Of a stretch of 64,000 bases of DNA, positions 31,391 to 41,589 are shown piece after piece. The stretch lies in contig JAQCFO010000002.1 in the NCBI GenBank assembly GCA_027619415.1, positions 62,001 to 126,000 of the forward strand. Reading direction: 5' to 3'. The notes under the pieces were generated by a model. The model saw only the letters and a program-made list of their open reading frames with translations, was not told the DNA's origin and did not search any database. This DNA is from Bacteroidota bacterium. Its GTDB lineage: Bacteria > Bacteroidota > Bacteroidia > Flavobacteriales > Flavobacteriaceae. How positions within the stretch are numbered: position 1 is the first letter of the stretch; every line of letters begins with the position of its first letter. The position numbers were made by a program, and so were the translations under genes.

Positions 31391-31446
31391 TTGATTAATT
31401 TAATTTATTATAAGTTTGTGTTTAAATACTATCTAAAAATACTTAA

Positions 31447-34260
31447 GTGCTTGATTATCAGAGATATTTAAAACATTTTTTATTATTCAGTCTGCTTTCA
31501 TTTAGCATGCAGTCCCAGTTGTTGCCACCTATACAATCTTATTTGCCTAAAGATTATAACGGAGCCAACCAAAACTGGATGATTACCCAGTCTAAGGATA
31601 GAGAAATCTTTATTGCCAATAGTTCAGGTCTTCTAACCTTTAATGGTTCTAGATGGAACATGTTCTTTTCCAAAAATGGTTCTATTATCCGTTCGACAAA
31701 ATTCATAGACAATCGAGTTTACACTGGATCATATCAGGATTTTGGATATTGGGAAAAAACAAATAAAGGCTCATACGTCTACACTTCTTTGGTTGAAAAA
31801 TCAAAATTAATTATTGATACTGATGAGGAGTTTTGGGATGTCTTAGATTATGATGATTGGATTATTTTTCAATCATTGTCAAGATTAATAATGTTTAATA
31901 AGGTTTCAGAAAAAATAGAATTTTTTGATCCTAATGAAGAAATATCTAATTCTTTTATTGTTGACTCAAGACTCTATTTTACTTTAAAATCTGGACTGTA
32001 TATTTTTCAAAATGGTGATAAAGTCCTCTTGTCAAGTGACCTTAGGTTAATTGATGGTAATAATTCTCATCATATCGTTAGTATGTTTAAGAATAATAAA
32101 AACCTTATTTTAATTACTGATGAATTAGAATCTTTTGAATTATATCCAAATGGAGTATTGTTGCCTTGGAATATTTCTTCTAATATTTTAAATGAAGGAA
32201 ATATTGTTTATAGCGCCATTAGATTAAAAGACAATAGCTTCGCAATAGGCACAGTTGGTCAGGGAGTTATTTTACTAAATGACAAAGGATCTTATTTAAA
32301 TACTATTGATAAATCAAGAGGGATCGGAAATAATACTGTTTTATCAGTTTTTGAAGATTTGAATTCGAATATTTGGTTAGCCCTGGATAATGGGATTTCT
32401 GTAATAAACAGTAAATCTCCGTTTCAGATTTTTAATGATTACGATGGAGTCTTAGGCACTGTTTATGCTTCTAAACACTATAATGACTTTCTTTATATTG
32501 GAACTAATCAAGGGCTGTTTTATAAAAAATATAATTCTACTGACCCTTTTAAAATAATAGAGAACACGTCTGGTCAAGTTTGGAGTTTATCTGTAATAAA
32601 TGATCAGTTGTTTTGTGGGCATAATGAAGGGGCGTTTCAAGTCCTTAATAACCAAGCATATAAAATTGATGAAACTTCTGGAAGCTGGGCTTTTAGAGCA
32701 ATCCCTGATGAATCTAATTTAATTTTAGAGGGTAGTTATTATGGTTTTAAAATTTTAAAAAAAGATAATGGCAGATGGAAAGTTCGAAATAAAATAAATG
32801 GTTTTGAGACTTCTTCTAGGCTTTTTGAGATTGCTAAAAATAAAAAAGTAATTGTAAGCCATGGATATAAAGGAGTATATAGTCTTTCTTTTTCTAAAGA
32901 TTATAACGATTTATTAAATGTCAAAATAGATACTTCGGTTTCTATTGGAGGTAACGTGAGCTTAGGGAAGTTTGATGACAATATTTATTATAATTATGAT
33001 AAAGGGTTTTATAAATATAATTCCAAGAGTGATAATTTTGAGAAAGATGCTTTACTTTCAGAATTGTCTTCAAAAGAATTGATTAATGGTATAATAATTA
33101 ACGATGATGACGGTAAGTTTTGGATGTTTTCGAAAAGTTACATGAACTATATGACTAAAGATTTTGTTTCCAATGAAAGAAAAATTAAGTCTATTTTGTT
33201 TCCTGAAAAATTAAGAAAAACAGTATTTGAAAATATTTCAATAACAAAAGATAAGCACTATATATTAGGGACTAACAACGGATATATAGATTTTAATTTA
33301 GAAACTTATTCTCAAGTTACTCCAGATATAATAATTGAAAAAGTCGAAGCTAGTGAGATTAATAACAATACAGTTGCACTAAACTTATTTAATAGAGCTG
33401 AATTAGATTATAATTATAATAATGTAAAGATTAGTTTTAATACCAGGAATTATTATAAATTTCAAACAGTAGAATATCGATATTTATTAGAAGGTTATTT
33501 AGATCAGTGGAGCCCCCTTACAGAAGATTCAGAAGTTGTATTTAGCAATTTAAAGCCTGGCGATTACTTTTTCAAAGTTAAATCCTATTTTGGCGGAGTT
33601 GTATCATCTGATGAAAAAACTTTTGAGTTTTCTATACAACCTCCATGGTACTGGTCAAACTTTATGATTACGAATTACATTTTGACATTGTTAATTGCCA
33701 TTTTCCTTATTAATAGAGCCTACATTAAGTTCTATAGGAACAAAGAAGAAAAGATCATTAGAGTTAATCAAAATAAATTAAAACTAAAAGAAATTGAAAA
33801 GAAGCAGGCTCTTATTTCTATTGAAAACAATAAATTACAAGATGATATAGAGGCAAAGAACAGAGAGTTGGCTATTTCAACAATGAGCATGATTAAGAAG
33901 AATCAATTTTTAAGTAAGATAAAATTGGATCTTAAAAAAATTGAACCTACTAAAAATGTTTTCTCTGTAATTAAAATGATAGATAGAAATCTTAACAACA
34001 AAGATGATTGGAAGTTTTTTAAAGAAGCTTTTAACAACGCTGATCAAGATTTTCTAAAAAAAGTTAAACAAACGCATCCTTCGCTTACAAATAATGATTT
34101 AAGACTATGTGCATATCTACGTTTAAACCTTTCTTCAAAAGATATATCACCTTTACTAAATATCTCTTTAAGTAGCGTAGAAATTAAGAGATATAGACTT
34201 CGAAAAAAGATGAACCTTACGCGTAATGAGGGACTTACGGACCATTTGTTAAGTTTATAA
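31447..34260 (+). CDS. SusR-type membrane one-component regulator: two-component-regulator propeller, Y_Y_Y domain, TM, coiled coil, LuxR-type HTH
   Basis: Propeller repeats (NTVLSVFEDLNSNIWLALDNGISVIN), YRYLLEGYLDQWSPLTEDSEVVFSNLKPGDYFFKVKS, TM ITNYILTLLIAIFLINRAYI, HTH NDLRLCAYLRLNLSSKDISPLLNISLSSVEIKRYRLRKKM. Confidence 0.9.
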   Translation: MLDYQRYLKHFLLFSLLSFSMQSQLLPPIQSYLPKDYNGANQNWMITQSKDREIFIANSSGLLTFNGSRWNMFFSKNGSIIRSTKFIDNRVYTGSYQDFGYWEKTNKGSYVYTSLVEKSKLIIDTDEEFWDVLDYDDWIIFQSLSRLIMFNKVSEKIEFFDPNEEISNSFIVDSRLYFTLKSGLYIFQNGDKVLLSSDLRLIDGNNSHHIVSMFKNNKNLILITDELESFELYPNGVLLPWNISSNILNEGNIVYSAIRLKDNSFAIGTVGQGVILLNDKGSYLNTIDKSRGIGNNTVLSVFEDLNSNIWLALDNGISVINSKSPFQIFNDYDGVLGTVYASKHYNDFLYIGTNQGLFYKKYNSTDPFKIIENTSGQVWSLSVINDQLFCGHNEGAFQVLNNQAYKIDETSGSWAFRAIPDESNLILEGSYYGFKILKKDNGRWKVRNKINGFETSSRLFEIAKNKKVIVSHGYKGVYSLSFSKDYNDLLNVKIDTSVSIGGNVSLGKFDDNIYYNYDKGFYKYNSKSDNFEKDALLSELSSKELINGIIINDDDGKFWMFSKSYMNYMTKDFVSNERKIKSILFPEKLRKTVFENISITKDKHYILGTNNGYIDFNLETYSQVTPDIIIEKVEASEINNNTVALNLFNRAELDYNYNNVKISFNTRNYYKFQTVEYRYLLEGYLDQWSPLTEDSEVVFSNLKPGDYFFKVKSYFGGVVSSDEKTFEFSIQPPWYWSNFMITNYILTLLIAIFLINRAYIKFYRNKEEKIIRVNQNKLKLKEIEKKQALISIENNKLQDDIEAKNRELAISTMSMIKKNQFLSKIKLDLKKIEPTKNVFSVIKMIDRNLNNKDDWKFFKEAFNNADQDFLKKVKQTHPSLTNNDLRLCAYLRLNLSSKDISPLLNISLSSVEIKRYRLRKKMNLTRNEGLTDHLLSL

Positions 34261-34282
34261 AAATTAATAATTTTATAAACTT
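34251..34282 (+). terminator. AT-only hairpin overlapping the regulator stop codon
   Basis: AAGTTTATAAAA - ATTAATAA - TTTTATAAACTT. Confidence 0.45.
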
Positions 34283-34419
34283 AACTTAACATTACCTTTA
34301 CATGTTTTGTTTTAGATTATATTGAGATTTAGTTTATAATCCTGTTTATTGTCATTTTAACAACATTTAACACCTTTAATTTATGTTTTTGATAAGATTG
34401 CATTCTTTTTAATGTGATT

Positions 34420-34450
34420 TTGACAATTCTGTATAGGTTATTTATGTTTG
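34420..34450 (+). promoter_or_regulatory. Putative susC promoter (TTG-N20-TATGTTTG)
   Basis: TTG 34420-34422 and TATGTTTG 34443-34450, about 50 nt upstream of the SusC ATG. Confidence 0.65.
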
Positions 34451-34499
34451 CCATACAATTTATTTCGATTAAGTTTATTTTATTAAATAAAAACAATAT

Positions 34500-37400
34500 A
34501 TGAAAACAAAATTTTTATCCTTAATTATCTTATTTGGATCTTTTATTATGGTAGCTCAAGATGTTACTTTAAATGGATCTGTATTGGATGCATCTACTGA
34601 TGGTCCTTTACCCGGTGTAAGTGTTGTAATTAGCGGTTCTCAATCAGGTACAACTACAGACTTTAATGGAAATTTTAGTCTTAAGGGAGTTTCTATTGGA
34701 GACGTTATTCAATTCTCTTACATTGGTTATATAACTCAAGAAGTTACTATTGGTAATCCACTAAACCTTATGGTTTATCTACAGGAAGATGTCGAATCTT
34801 TAGATGAGGTAATACTTGTTGGTTATAGTAGTCAGAAATCATCTAATATTTCTGGTTCAGTTTCAGTTGTTTCTAGTGATGACGTTGAGAAACTTAAGCC
34901 ACTAAGAGTAGAAGATGCTTTACAAGGTCAAGCTGGGCTTAATGTTATTTCTAGCGGTTCTCCTGGTGGCAAGCCTTCAGTGTTAATAAGAGGGATTACT
35001 TCTTTTTCAGGAACTGATCCTTTAGTTGTTATTGACGGTATTAATTCTTCTTTATTTGATATGGATGCTATTAATCCTGCTAATATTGAAAGTTTAACAG
35101 TTTTAAAAGATGCTTCTACAACTGCTCTTTATGGAGTTAGAGGTGGGAATGGTGTAATAGTTATTACTACAAAATCAGGAAATAAAAATCAAGAAACAAT
35201 TTTTTCATTAGATACTTCATTTGGTATGCAGCATGTTACGAAATATATAAATGTTTTAAATGCTTCACAATATGCAGCTATTTTAAATGAGGGTAGTGTA
35301 TCTTCTGGTGGACCAATACTTTTTTCTGACATTTCAAATTTAGGTGTAGGTACTGATTGGCAAAAAAAATTATTTGAGCCTGCTCCTATTTCGACCACTA
35401 ATTTTTCTGCTTCTGGAGGAGGTGATAAAACAACATATTTTCTTTCTGCAGGTTACACATCACAAGAAGGAGTTGCAGCTGGAGGAGACAAAGACTTTTT
35501 TGATGTAGCAACCTTTACGGCTAACTTTTCTTCTGATATTTCAGATAATTTAAAAGCGATTGTTCATACAAAGTATTCTAATCTTCAAGGAAATGGTCTT
35601 GGTGGAAATCAAATTTTTAATGCTTTAAATTTTGATCCTACTGTTAAACAGATGCCTTTTGAAGCGTATGGAATGAGTAGCACTATTACTCAAGAAGTTA
35701 TCAATCCACTTGCTGGAGTTTCTAACTCATACAGTGATAATAAAACAGATAAATTGATTGGTAAAATAGAATTACAATATCAATTAATGGATAATTTTAA
35801 AATCACTTCTAGACTAGGTTATTCTAGTGTTTGGCAACAACAAAAGGGTTTTACTCCACTTCAATTTTATGGAATAGGACATAATAGAACTAACGCAAAT
35901 ATAGATTTAACACCTAGGACAGAAGATGATCATAACAGAGTTTCTGAAACCAAACAAAATTGGTTTAACTATTCATATGAACTATTTGGGAATTATGATT
36001 TTAGTTTGAACGATGAACATAATTTCAATGTTTTTGCAGGATTTACAATTGGTAAAGGAACAAACAATGGTCTTAGTGGAAGCAATGTTGATGTTCCTTT
36101 TAATTCTTGGACTTATGCAGATTTAAGTTCAGCTTCTGGTGGTATGGAAGATCAATCTACTTCTTCTTGGCAGAGTGTTAGTAGAAGTGTTTCTCTAATG
36201 GGAAGAGTAGAGTATGATTTTCAAGAGAAATATTTAGCTTCTTTAACAGTTAGAAGAGATGGTTCAACAAGTTTTGGAATAAATAATAAGTTTGCAATTT
36301 TCCCTTCTGCATCTATAGGTTGGGTAACATCAAATGAAGAATTCTTCAATTCCTCAACTATTGACTTTTTAAAATTAAGAGCCAGTTACGGAACTGTAGG
36401 TAATGACAATGCTTCTCCTCAATTTGGAACTATTTCAACTTTTCCAAAATACACATTTGGACAAACTATTTATTCAGGATCGACATTATTAGGGATTCCT
36501 AATAATGATGTTTCATGGGAGAATCAAACACAGACAAACATTGGGGTTGATTTAAGAATGTTTGATTCTAAACTTAAATTTACGGCTGATTATTTTATTA
36601 AAACAGTTGATGACTTATTATTTAGTCCAACGTTATCACTTTATTTAGGTATTCCAAGCTATCCAGTAGCAAACATTGGTAAAACCGAAACAAAAGGATA
36701 TGAAATTAGTTTATCGTATGGCGATGAAATCACAGAAAACATAAGTTTCAATACAACGTTTAATTTTACGACTGCTGAAAATTTAGTTAAAGAAATTAAT
36801 AATGGAGATAAGTATATTTGGGGAAGTGGTTACGGAATTCCTTATACTAATTTAACTCAATTTAGACAAGGTGAATCACCTGGTATATTCTGGGGTTATA
36901 AAACTAATGGCATTTTCCAAAATCAAGCTGACGTATCTAATCATGCCACTCAATCAAATGCCCAACCAGGAGATATTAGATTTGTTGACGTTGATGGTAA
37001 TGGAATAATTGATGCTGAAGACAGAACTAAAATAGGAGACCCATTCCCTGACTTTACATTGGGTTGGAATTTTGCTTTAACAGTTTCGGACTTTGACTTG
37101 GCAGTTTTTACTTACGCTTCTGTTGGAAATGATATTTTTAGAGGTTACGAAAGAGGTTTAAACTATACTAACAAATTTGCTTCAGTTTTAAATAGATGGA
37201 CAGGTGAAGGCACCAGCAATTTAGAGCCTAGATATTCTTTTGTAGATGCTAACAATAATAGTAGAGCTTCTGATAGATACGTTGAAGACGGAAGTTTTGT
37301 GAAAATAAAAAATATTCAGTTTGGATATAATTTTCCTGAAACTGCAGCTTCTAAGTTAGGCCTTAGTAGTTTAAGAGTTTATGCTCTTGCTAAAAATGCT

Positions 37401-37535
37401 TTTACATTCACTGACTACACGGGTTATGATCCTGAAATTTCAAACGGTGGAAGTCCAGTCCTTGATACAGGAGTGGATAGAGGAACATACCCTTCTCCAA
37501 GTATTATTTCACTTGGTTTAAATCTTAAATTTTAA
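34500..37535 (+). CDS. SusC/RagA-family TonB-dependent outer membrane receptor
   Basis: Carboxypeptidase-D-like N-domain, TonB plug VEDALQGQAGLNVISSGSPGGKPSVLIRGITSFSGTDPLVVIDGI, TTALYGVRGGNGVIVITTKSG. Confidence 0.97.
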   Translation: MKTKFLSLIILFGSFIMVAQDVTLNGSVLDASTDGPLPGVSVVISGSQSGTTTDFNGNFSLKGVSIGDVIQFSYIGYITQEVTIGNPLNLMVYLQEDVESLDEVILVGYSSQKSSNISGSVSVVSSDDVEKLKPLRVEDALQGQAGLNVISSGSPGGKPSVLIRGITSFSGTDPLVVIDGINSSLFDMDAINPANIESLTVLKDASTTALYGVRGGNGVIVITTKSGNKNQETIFSLDTSFGMQHVTKYINVLNASQYAAILNEGSVSSGGPILFSDISNLGVGTDWQKKLFEPAPISTTNFSASGGGDKTTYFLSAGYTSQEGVAAGGDKDFFDVATFTANFSSDISDNLKAIVHTKYSNLQGNGLGGNQIFNALNFDPTVKQMPFEAYGMSSTITQEVINPLAGVSNSYSDNKTDKLIGKIELQYQLMDNFKITSRLGYSSVWQQQKGFTPLQFYGIGHNRTNANIDLTPRTEDDHNRVSETKQNWFNYSYELFGNYDFSLNDEHNFNVFAGFTIGKGTNNGLSGSNVDVPFNSWTYADLSSASGGMEDQSTSSWQSVSRSVSLMGRVEYDFQEKYLASLTVRRDGSTSFGINNKFAIFPSASIGWVTSNEEFFNSSTIDFLKLRASYGTVGNDNASPQFGTISTFPKYTFGQTIYSGSTLLGIPNNDVSWENQTQTNIGVDLRMFDSKLKFTADYFIKTVDDLLFSPTLSLYLGIPSYPVANIGKTETKGYEISLSYGDEITENISFNTTFNFTTAENLVKEINNGDKYIWGSGYGIPYTNLTQFRQGESPGIFWGYKTNGIFQNQADVSNHATQSNAQPGDIRFVDVDGNGIIDAEDRTKIGDPFPDFTLGWNFALTVSDFDLAVFTYASVGNDIFRGYERGLNYTNKFASVLNRWTGEGTSNLEPRYSFVDANNNSRASDRYVEDGSFVKIKNIQFGYNFPETAASKLGLSSLRVYALAKNAFTFTDYTGYDPEISNGGSPVLDTGVDRGTYPSPSIISLGLNLKF

Positions 37536-37546
37536 AAATATATCAC

Positions 37547-39013
37547 ATGAAAAATAAATTTTTTAATAACATTTTAATTGTCATTCTTTCTTTAGGTTTT
37601 TTTAGCTGTGAAGATTACGTTGACTATGAAGCATCTGAAGGATATACTATCGTTGCAGATGATTATTTTAAAACTTCTGCTGATTATGAAGCAGCTTTGA
37701 TTGGAACTTACGACGTTCTTCAATGGAATATTTATAGTATAATGATTGGAGATATAGCTTCTGACAACTCATTATGCGGTGGAGAAAGTGCTACTGATGT
37801 TGTTGGATTACAAAAAATCGATGACATGATTCATGATCCAGTTAACGATCAATTAACTTCAACTTGGAAATGGATGTATGAAGGCATTAATAGAGCTAAC
37901 TACTTAGTTGAAAATAAAGATAAAATGCAGTTTTCTAGAAAAGCTGAGCTTTATGGAGAAGTAGAATTTTTAAGAGCTTATTTTTATTTTGAACTAGTTA
38001 AAATTTTTGGTGATGTTCCGTTATTTACTACATCAAGATTAACTGCAGGAGATTCTGCTACTTTATCAAGATCTCCAAAAGCAGATGTTTATTCTCAAAT
38101 TGAGAAAGATTTACAAGCAGCTATAGCTGTACTCCCAGCTTCAAAAAGTACAGATGGTAGAGCTACTTCTTTTACTGCTCATGCTTTACTTGGTAAAGTT
38201 TATCTATATCAAAATAAATTTGATGAGGCAGCTAATATTTTAGAGCCTTTGATTGGACTTTACACGCTTCCTGATAATCCGCAAGATGTGTTTTTAACAT
38301 CGGGTGAAAATGGACCTGAGGCTGTTTTTGAAGTGCAACATTCTAAAAATTCTAACTGGTGGGATTGGGGATTTCCTCAAGGATCTGAAGGAAGTTTTGG
38401 TATTATTCACCACGGAATTAGAGGATATAACGGTACGGTTTACGCTGCAGGATGGAGTTTTAACCTTCCTTCCAAAGATCTTTTTGATGCTTATGCTAAT
38501 GGAGACAAAAGAAAGAAAACAGCCGTATTAGATATAGTTGCTTGGGCAGCTGAAACTGGAGCAGAATATACATCTGCGTATGAACACACAGGATATTATA
38601 ATCATAAATATATTCCAAGAGCTGGTTCGAGTGCTGCTCAACAAGAATTGAATTATGAAAATAATTATAGAGCGATTCGATATGCGGATGTTCTATTAAT
38701 GGCTGCTGAAGCTAATAACAGAAAATCGAATTCAGAGGATACTAAAGCTCAAAATTATTTAAATCAAGTTAGAGCTAGAGCATTTGGAGATGATTCAAAA
38801 GCTTCTTCTTCCACAGGAACTGCTTTAACTAGTGAAATTTGGGAAGAAAGAAGATTAGAGCTAGCTATGGAAGGTCACAGATTTTTTGATTTAGTAAGAA
38901 CAGGAGAAGCTTCTACTAAAATATCAGGCTTTGTTGCTGGAAAGCATGAAGTATTTCCAATTCCTCAAACAGAAATTGATATTTCTGGGTTAATTCAAAA
39001 TTCAGGATACTAA
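37547..39013 (+). CDS. RagB/SusD-family nutrient-binding outer membrane lipoprotein
   Basis: Lipobox SC, GEVEFLRAYFYFELVKIFGDVPLFT, RYADVLLMAAEAN, EERRLELAMEGHRFFDLVRTG. Confidence 0.96.
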   Translation: MKNKFFNNILIVILSLGFFSCEDYVDYEASEGYTIVADDYFKTSADYEAALIGTYDVLQWNIYSIMIGDIASDNSLCGGESATDVVGLQKIDDMIHDPVNDQLTSTWKWMYEGINRANYLVENKDKMQFSRKAELYGEVEFLRAYFYFELVKIFGDVPLFTTSRLTAGDSATLSRSPKADVYSQIEKDLQAAIAVLPASKSTDGRATSFTAHALLGKVYLYQNKFDEAANILEPLIGLYTLPDNPQDVFLTSGENGPEAVFEVQHSKNSNWWDWGFPQGSEGSFGIIHHGIRGYNGTVYAAGWSFNLPSKDLFDAYANGDKRKKTAVLDIVAWAAETGAEYTSAYEHTGYYNHKYIPRAGSSAAQQELNYENNYRAIRYADVLLMAAEANNRKSNSEDTKAQNYLNQVRARAFGDDSKASSSTGTALTSEIWEERRLELAMEGHRFFDLVRTGEASTKISGFVAGKHEVFPIPQTEIDISGLIQNSGY

Positions 39014-39030
39014 TTTTATAAATAAATAAT

Positions 39031-41568
39031 ATGAAAAAAATAAATAAAATATTTACATTTTTTTTCTTGATCACAGCCTTTATTGGTTGTCAAGAGGATT
39101 TTTTGGAGGAAGTTGATTTTGTAATCGAAGCTCCTGCAAACGTTACTGCTAATTTTGTAATTACTCAAGATAATACAGGTTTAGTAACCATTACTCCTCA
39201 AGCAGAAGGAGCTACTAGTTTTGTCATTAATTCTTTTGGTGATGGCTCTTCAGATGCAGCTAATGATATTATGCCTGGCACAAGTGTTAGTCATACTTAT
39301 ACTGAAGGCACATTTGATGTTAGTTTAACGGCCAATGGACTTAATGGATTAAAGACATCTGCTACTGTGCCATTAACAGTTTCTTTCAGAGCACCAGAAA
39401 ATTTAACTTTAATACTAGCACCTGAAGCATTAACTCTTACGGTTTCAGCTAAAGCTGATTTTGCAACTTATTTTCACGTATACTTTGGAATAGAAGGAGA
39501 AGATCCTGTTGAGTTAGCTGTTGATGGATCGGTAAATTATACTTATCCAACTGGAGGTGATTATGATGTAAAAGTTATTGCTTTTAGTGGTGGCTCTGCT
39601 ACAACTGAAAAAACAGAAACGGTAACTATGTTTACAGAAACCTTATTGCCTGTAGACTTTGAGAGTTTTGACACGAATGTTTTTATAAGTTTTGGAGGAA
39701 CAAGTAATAGTGTTATCGACAATCCTGATTCATCTGGAAATTCATCAGCTAAAGTTGGAAAAGTTGTTAAAGGAGCTGGAGAAACTTGGGCAGGAAATGT
39801 CATTACAACTACTAATCCAATAAAAGATTTATCTATAAAAAATCAAATTAAAGTTAAGGTTTGGTCTCCTAGAGCCGGAGGAACTATGACGATGAAACTA
39901 GAAAACATCGATGATGCCGCTGTAAACAGCGGAGAAATTTCAGCAACTTTATCTGGAAATAAAGGTTGGGAAGAGGTTATTTTTGATATGAGTGCTATTG
40001 ATTCATCTAAAGAATATAGAAAAATAGTTTGGTTCTTTGATTTAGGAACTATGGGTGAAGGTGGTGATGACTGGACTTTTTATGTTGATGATTTTTCACA
40101 AGATGCAAAAGTTACAGAACCTTTAACAGCAGCTCCTAAACCACTTGCTCATCCAGACAATGTAGTTTCAATTTTTAGTAACCAGTATACTAATGTAAAT
40201 GTGTCTGAGTGGAATCCTAATTGGGGTCAATCAACAACATTAGAAACTGTCAAAATTGAGGGTAATGAAACTCTTTTATATCAAAACTTAAATTATTCAG
40301 GTTTGGTAACTAACTACGATCCTGGCACAGCTCTTACAGGTAAAACTTATGTTCATTTTGATTATTGGACAGTAGACGCAACCAAGCTAGGCTTAAAATT
40401 AGTTAATACAGCTTATGGTGATGGAGATCCTAAAAAAGAAGCGCTTGTTTCTGTTGATGCTATTACAAAAGGGGAGTGGGTAAGTGTAGATATTCCACTT
40501 TCTGACTACACAAATGACACTGCTAAGTTCATGCAGTTAGTTTGGGATGGTAGTGCCTCAAAAATTTGGATAGATAATCTATATTTCTATAACTTACCAT
40601 CAGATGCTCCTGCTGCTGCTGCTGCTGCACCTTCGGTTGCTTCAGATGACGTTATTTCTATTTATAGCGATAGTTATACTAATGAAAATGTGTCTGAGTG
40701 GAATCCTGACTGGGGTCAATCAACAACACTAGAAACGGTAACTATTGACGGGAATAATATTTTAAAGTATTCTAATTTAAATTATTCAGGTTTAGTTACT
40801 AATTACGATCCTGGTACAGATATCAGTTCTATGAACTATGTTCATTTTGATTATTGGACTAAGGATGCTACAAAACTTGGTTTAAAGCTAGTCAACACTG
40901 CTCATGCAAATAATGATGAAGGAAAAAAAGAAGCGCTTGTTTTTGCACCTGCAATAGTTAAGGGTGGTTGGGTAAGTGTAGATATCCCGCTTTCTGATTA
41001 TACTAACGACACTGCTAAGTTCATGCAATTAGTTTGGGATGGTAATGGTACGGTTTACATAGACAATTTATACTTCTATGAGAACAAACCAACTGTAGCT
41101 CCTGCAGCACCATCAGCTGCTGCTTCTGATGTTACTTCAATTTTTAGTGATAGTTATACTAATGAAAATGTGTCTGAGTGGAATCCTGACTGGGGTCAAT
41201 CAACAACACTAGAAACAGTAACTATTGATGGGAATAGTATATTAAAGTATTCTAATTTAAATTATTCAGGTTTAGTTACTAATTACGATCCTGGAACAGA
41301 TATTTCTACTAAGACTCACGTTCATTTTGATTATTGGACGCCAAATTCATCAAAACTTGGTTTAAAGCTAGTTAACACTGCTCATGCAGATAATGATGAA
41401 GGGAAAAAAGAAGCGCTTGTTTTGGTTAGTTCTGTTAACAAAGGTGGTTGGGTAAGTGTAGATATCCCGCTTTCTGATTATACTAACGACACTGCTAAGT
41501 TCATGCAATTAGTTTGGGATGGTAATGGTACGGTTTACATAGACAATTTATATTTTGTTAAAAAATAA
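39031..41568 (+). CDS. Surface glycan-binding lipoprotein: two PKD-like domains, one CBM-like domain, three tandem CBM-like repeats
   Basis: Lipobox IGC; three copies of VSEWNPxWGQSTTLETV...YSGLVTNYDPGT...DYW...LGLKLVNTA...SVDIPLSDYTNDTAKFMQLVWDG...IDNLYF. Confidence 0.85.
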   Translation: MKKINKIFTFFFLITAFIGCQEDFLEEVDFVIEAPANVTANFVITQDNTGLVTITPQAEGATSFVINSFGDGSSDAANDIMPGTSVSHTYTEGTFDVSLTANGLNGLKTSATVPLTVSFRAPENLTLILAPEALTLTVSAKADFATYFHVYFGIEGEDPVELAVDGSVNYTYPTGGDYDVKVIAFSGGSATTEKTETVTMFTETLLPVDFESFDTNVFISFGGTSNSVIDNPDSSGNSSAKVGKVVKGAGETWAGNVITTTNPIKDLSIKNQIKVKVWSPRAGGTMTMKLENIDDAAVNSGEISATLSGNKGWEEVIFDMSAIDSSKEYRKIVWFFDLGTMGEGGDDWTFYVDDFSQDAKVTEPLTAAPKPLAHPDNVVSIFSNQYTNVNVSEWNPNWGQSTTLETVKIEGNETLLYQNLNYSGLVTNYDPGTALTGKTYVHFDYWTVDATKLGLKLVNTAYGDGDPKKEALVSVDAITKGEWVSVDIPLSDYTNDTAKFMQLVWDGSASKIWIDNLYFYNLPSDAPAAAAAAPSVASDDVISIYSDSYTNENVSEWNPDWGQSTTLETVTIDGNNILKYSNLNYSGLVTNYDPGTDISSMNYVHFDYWTKDATKLGLKLVNTAHANNDEGKKEALVFAPAIVKGGWVSVDIPLSDYTNDTAKFMQLVWDGNGTVYIDNLYFYENKPTVAPAAPSAAASDVTSIFSDSYTNENVSEWNPDWGQSTTLETVTIDGNSILKYSNLNYSGLVTNYDPGTDISTKTHVHFDYWTPNSSKLGLKLVNTAHADNDEGKKEALVLVSSVNKGGWVSVDIPLSDYTNDTAKFMQLVWDGNGTVYIDNLYFVKK
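40162..41562 (+). repeat. Three tandem domain-sized repeats (starts 40162, 40651, 41131; periods 489 and 480 bp)
   Basis: Long near-identical DNA blocks, e.g. gtgtctgagtggaatcctgactggggtcaatcaacaacactagaaac in copies 2 and 3. Confidence 0.92.
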
Positions 41569-41589
41569 AAACATTAAAATTAAAAAATT

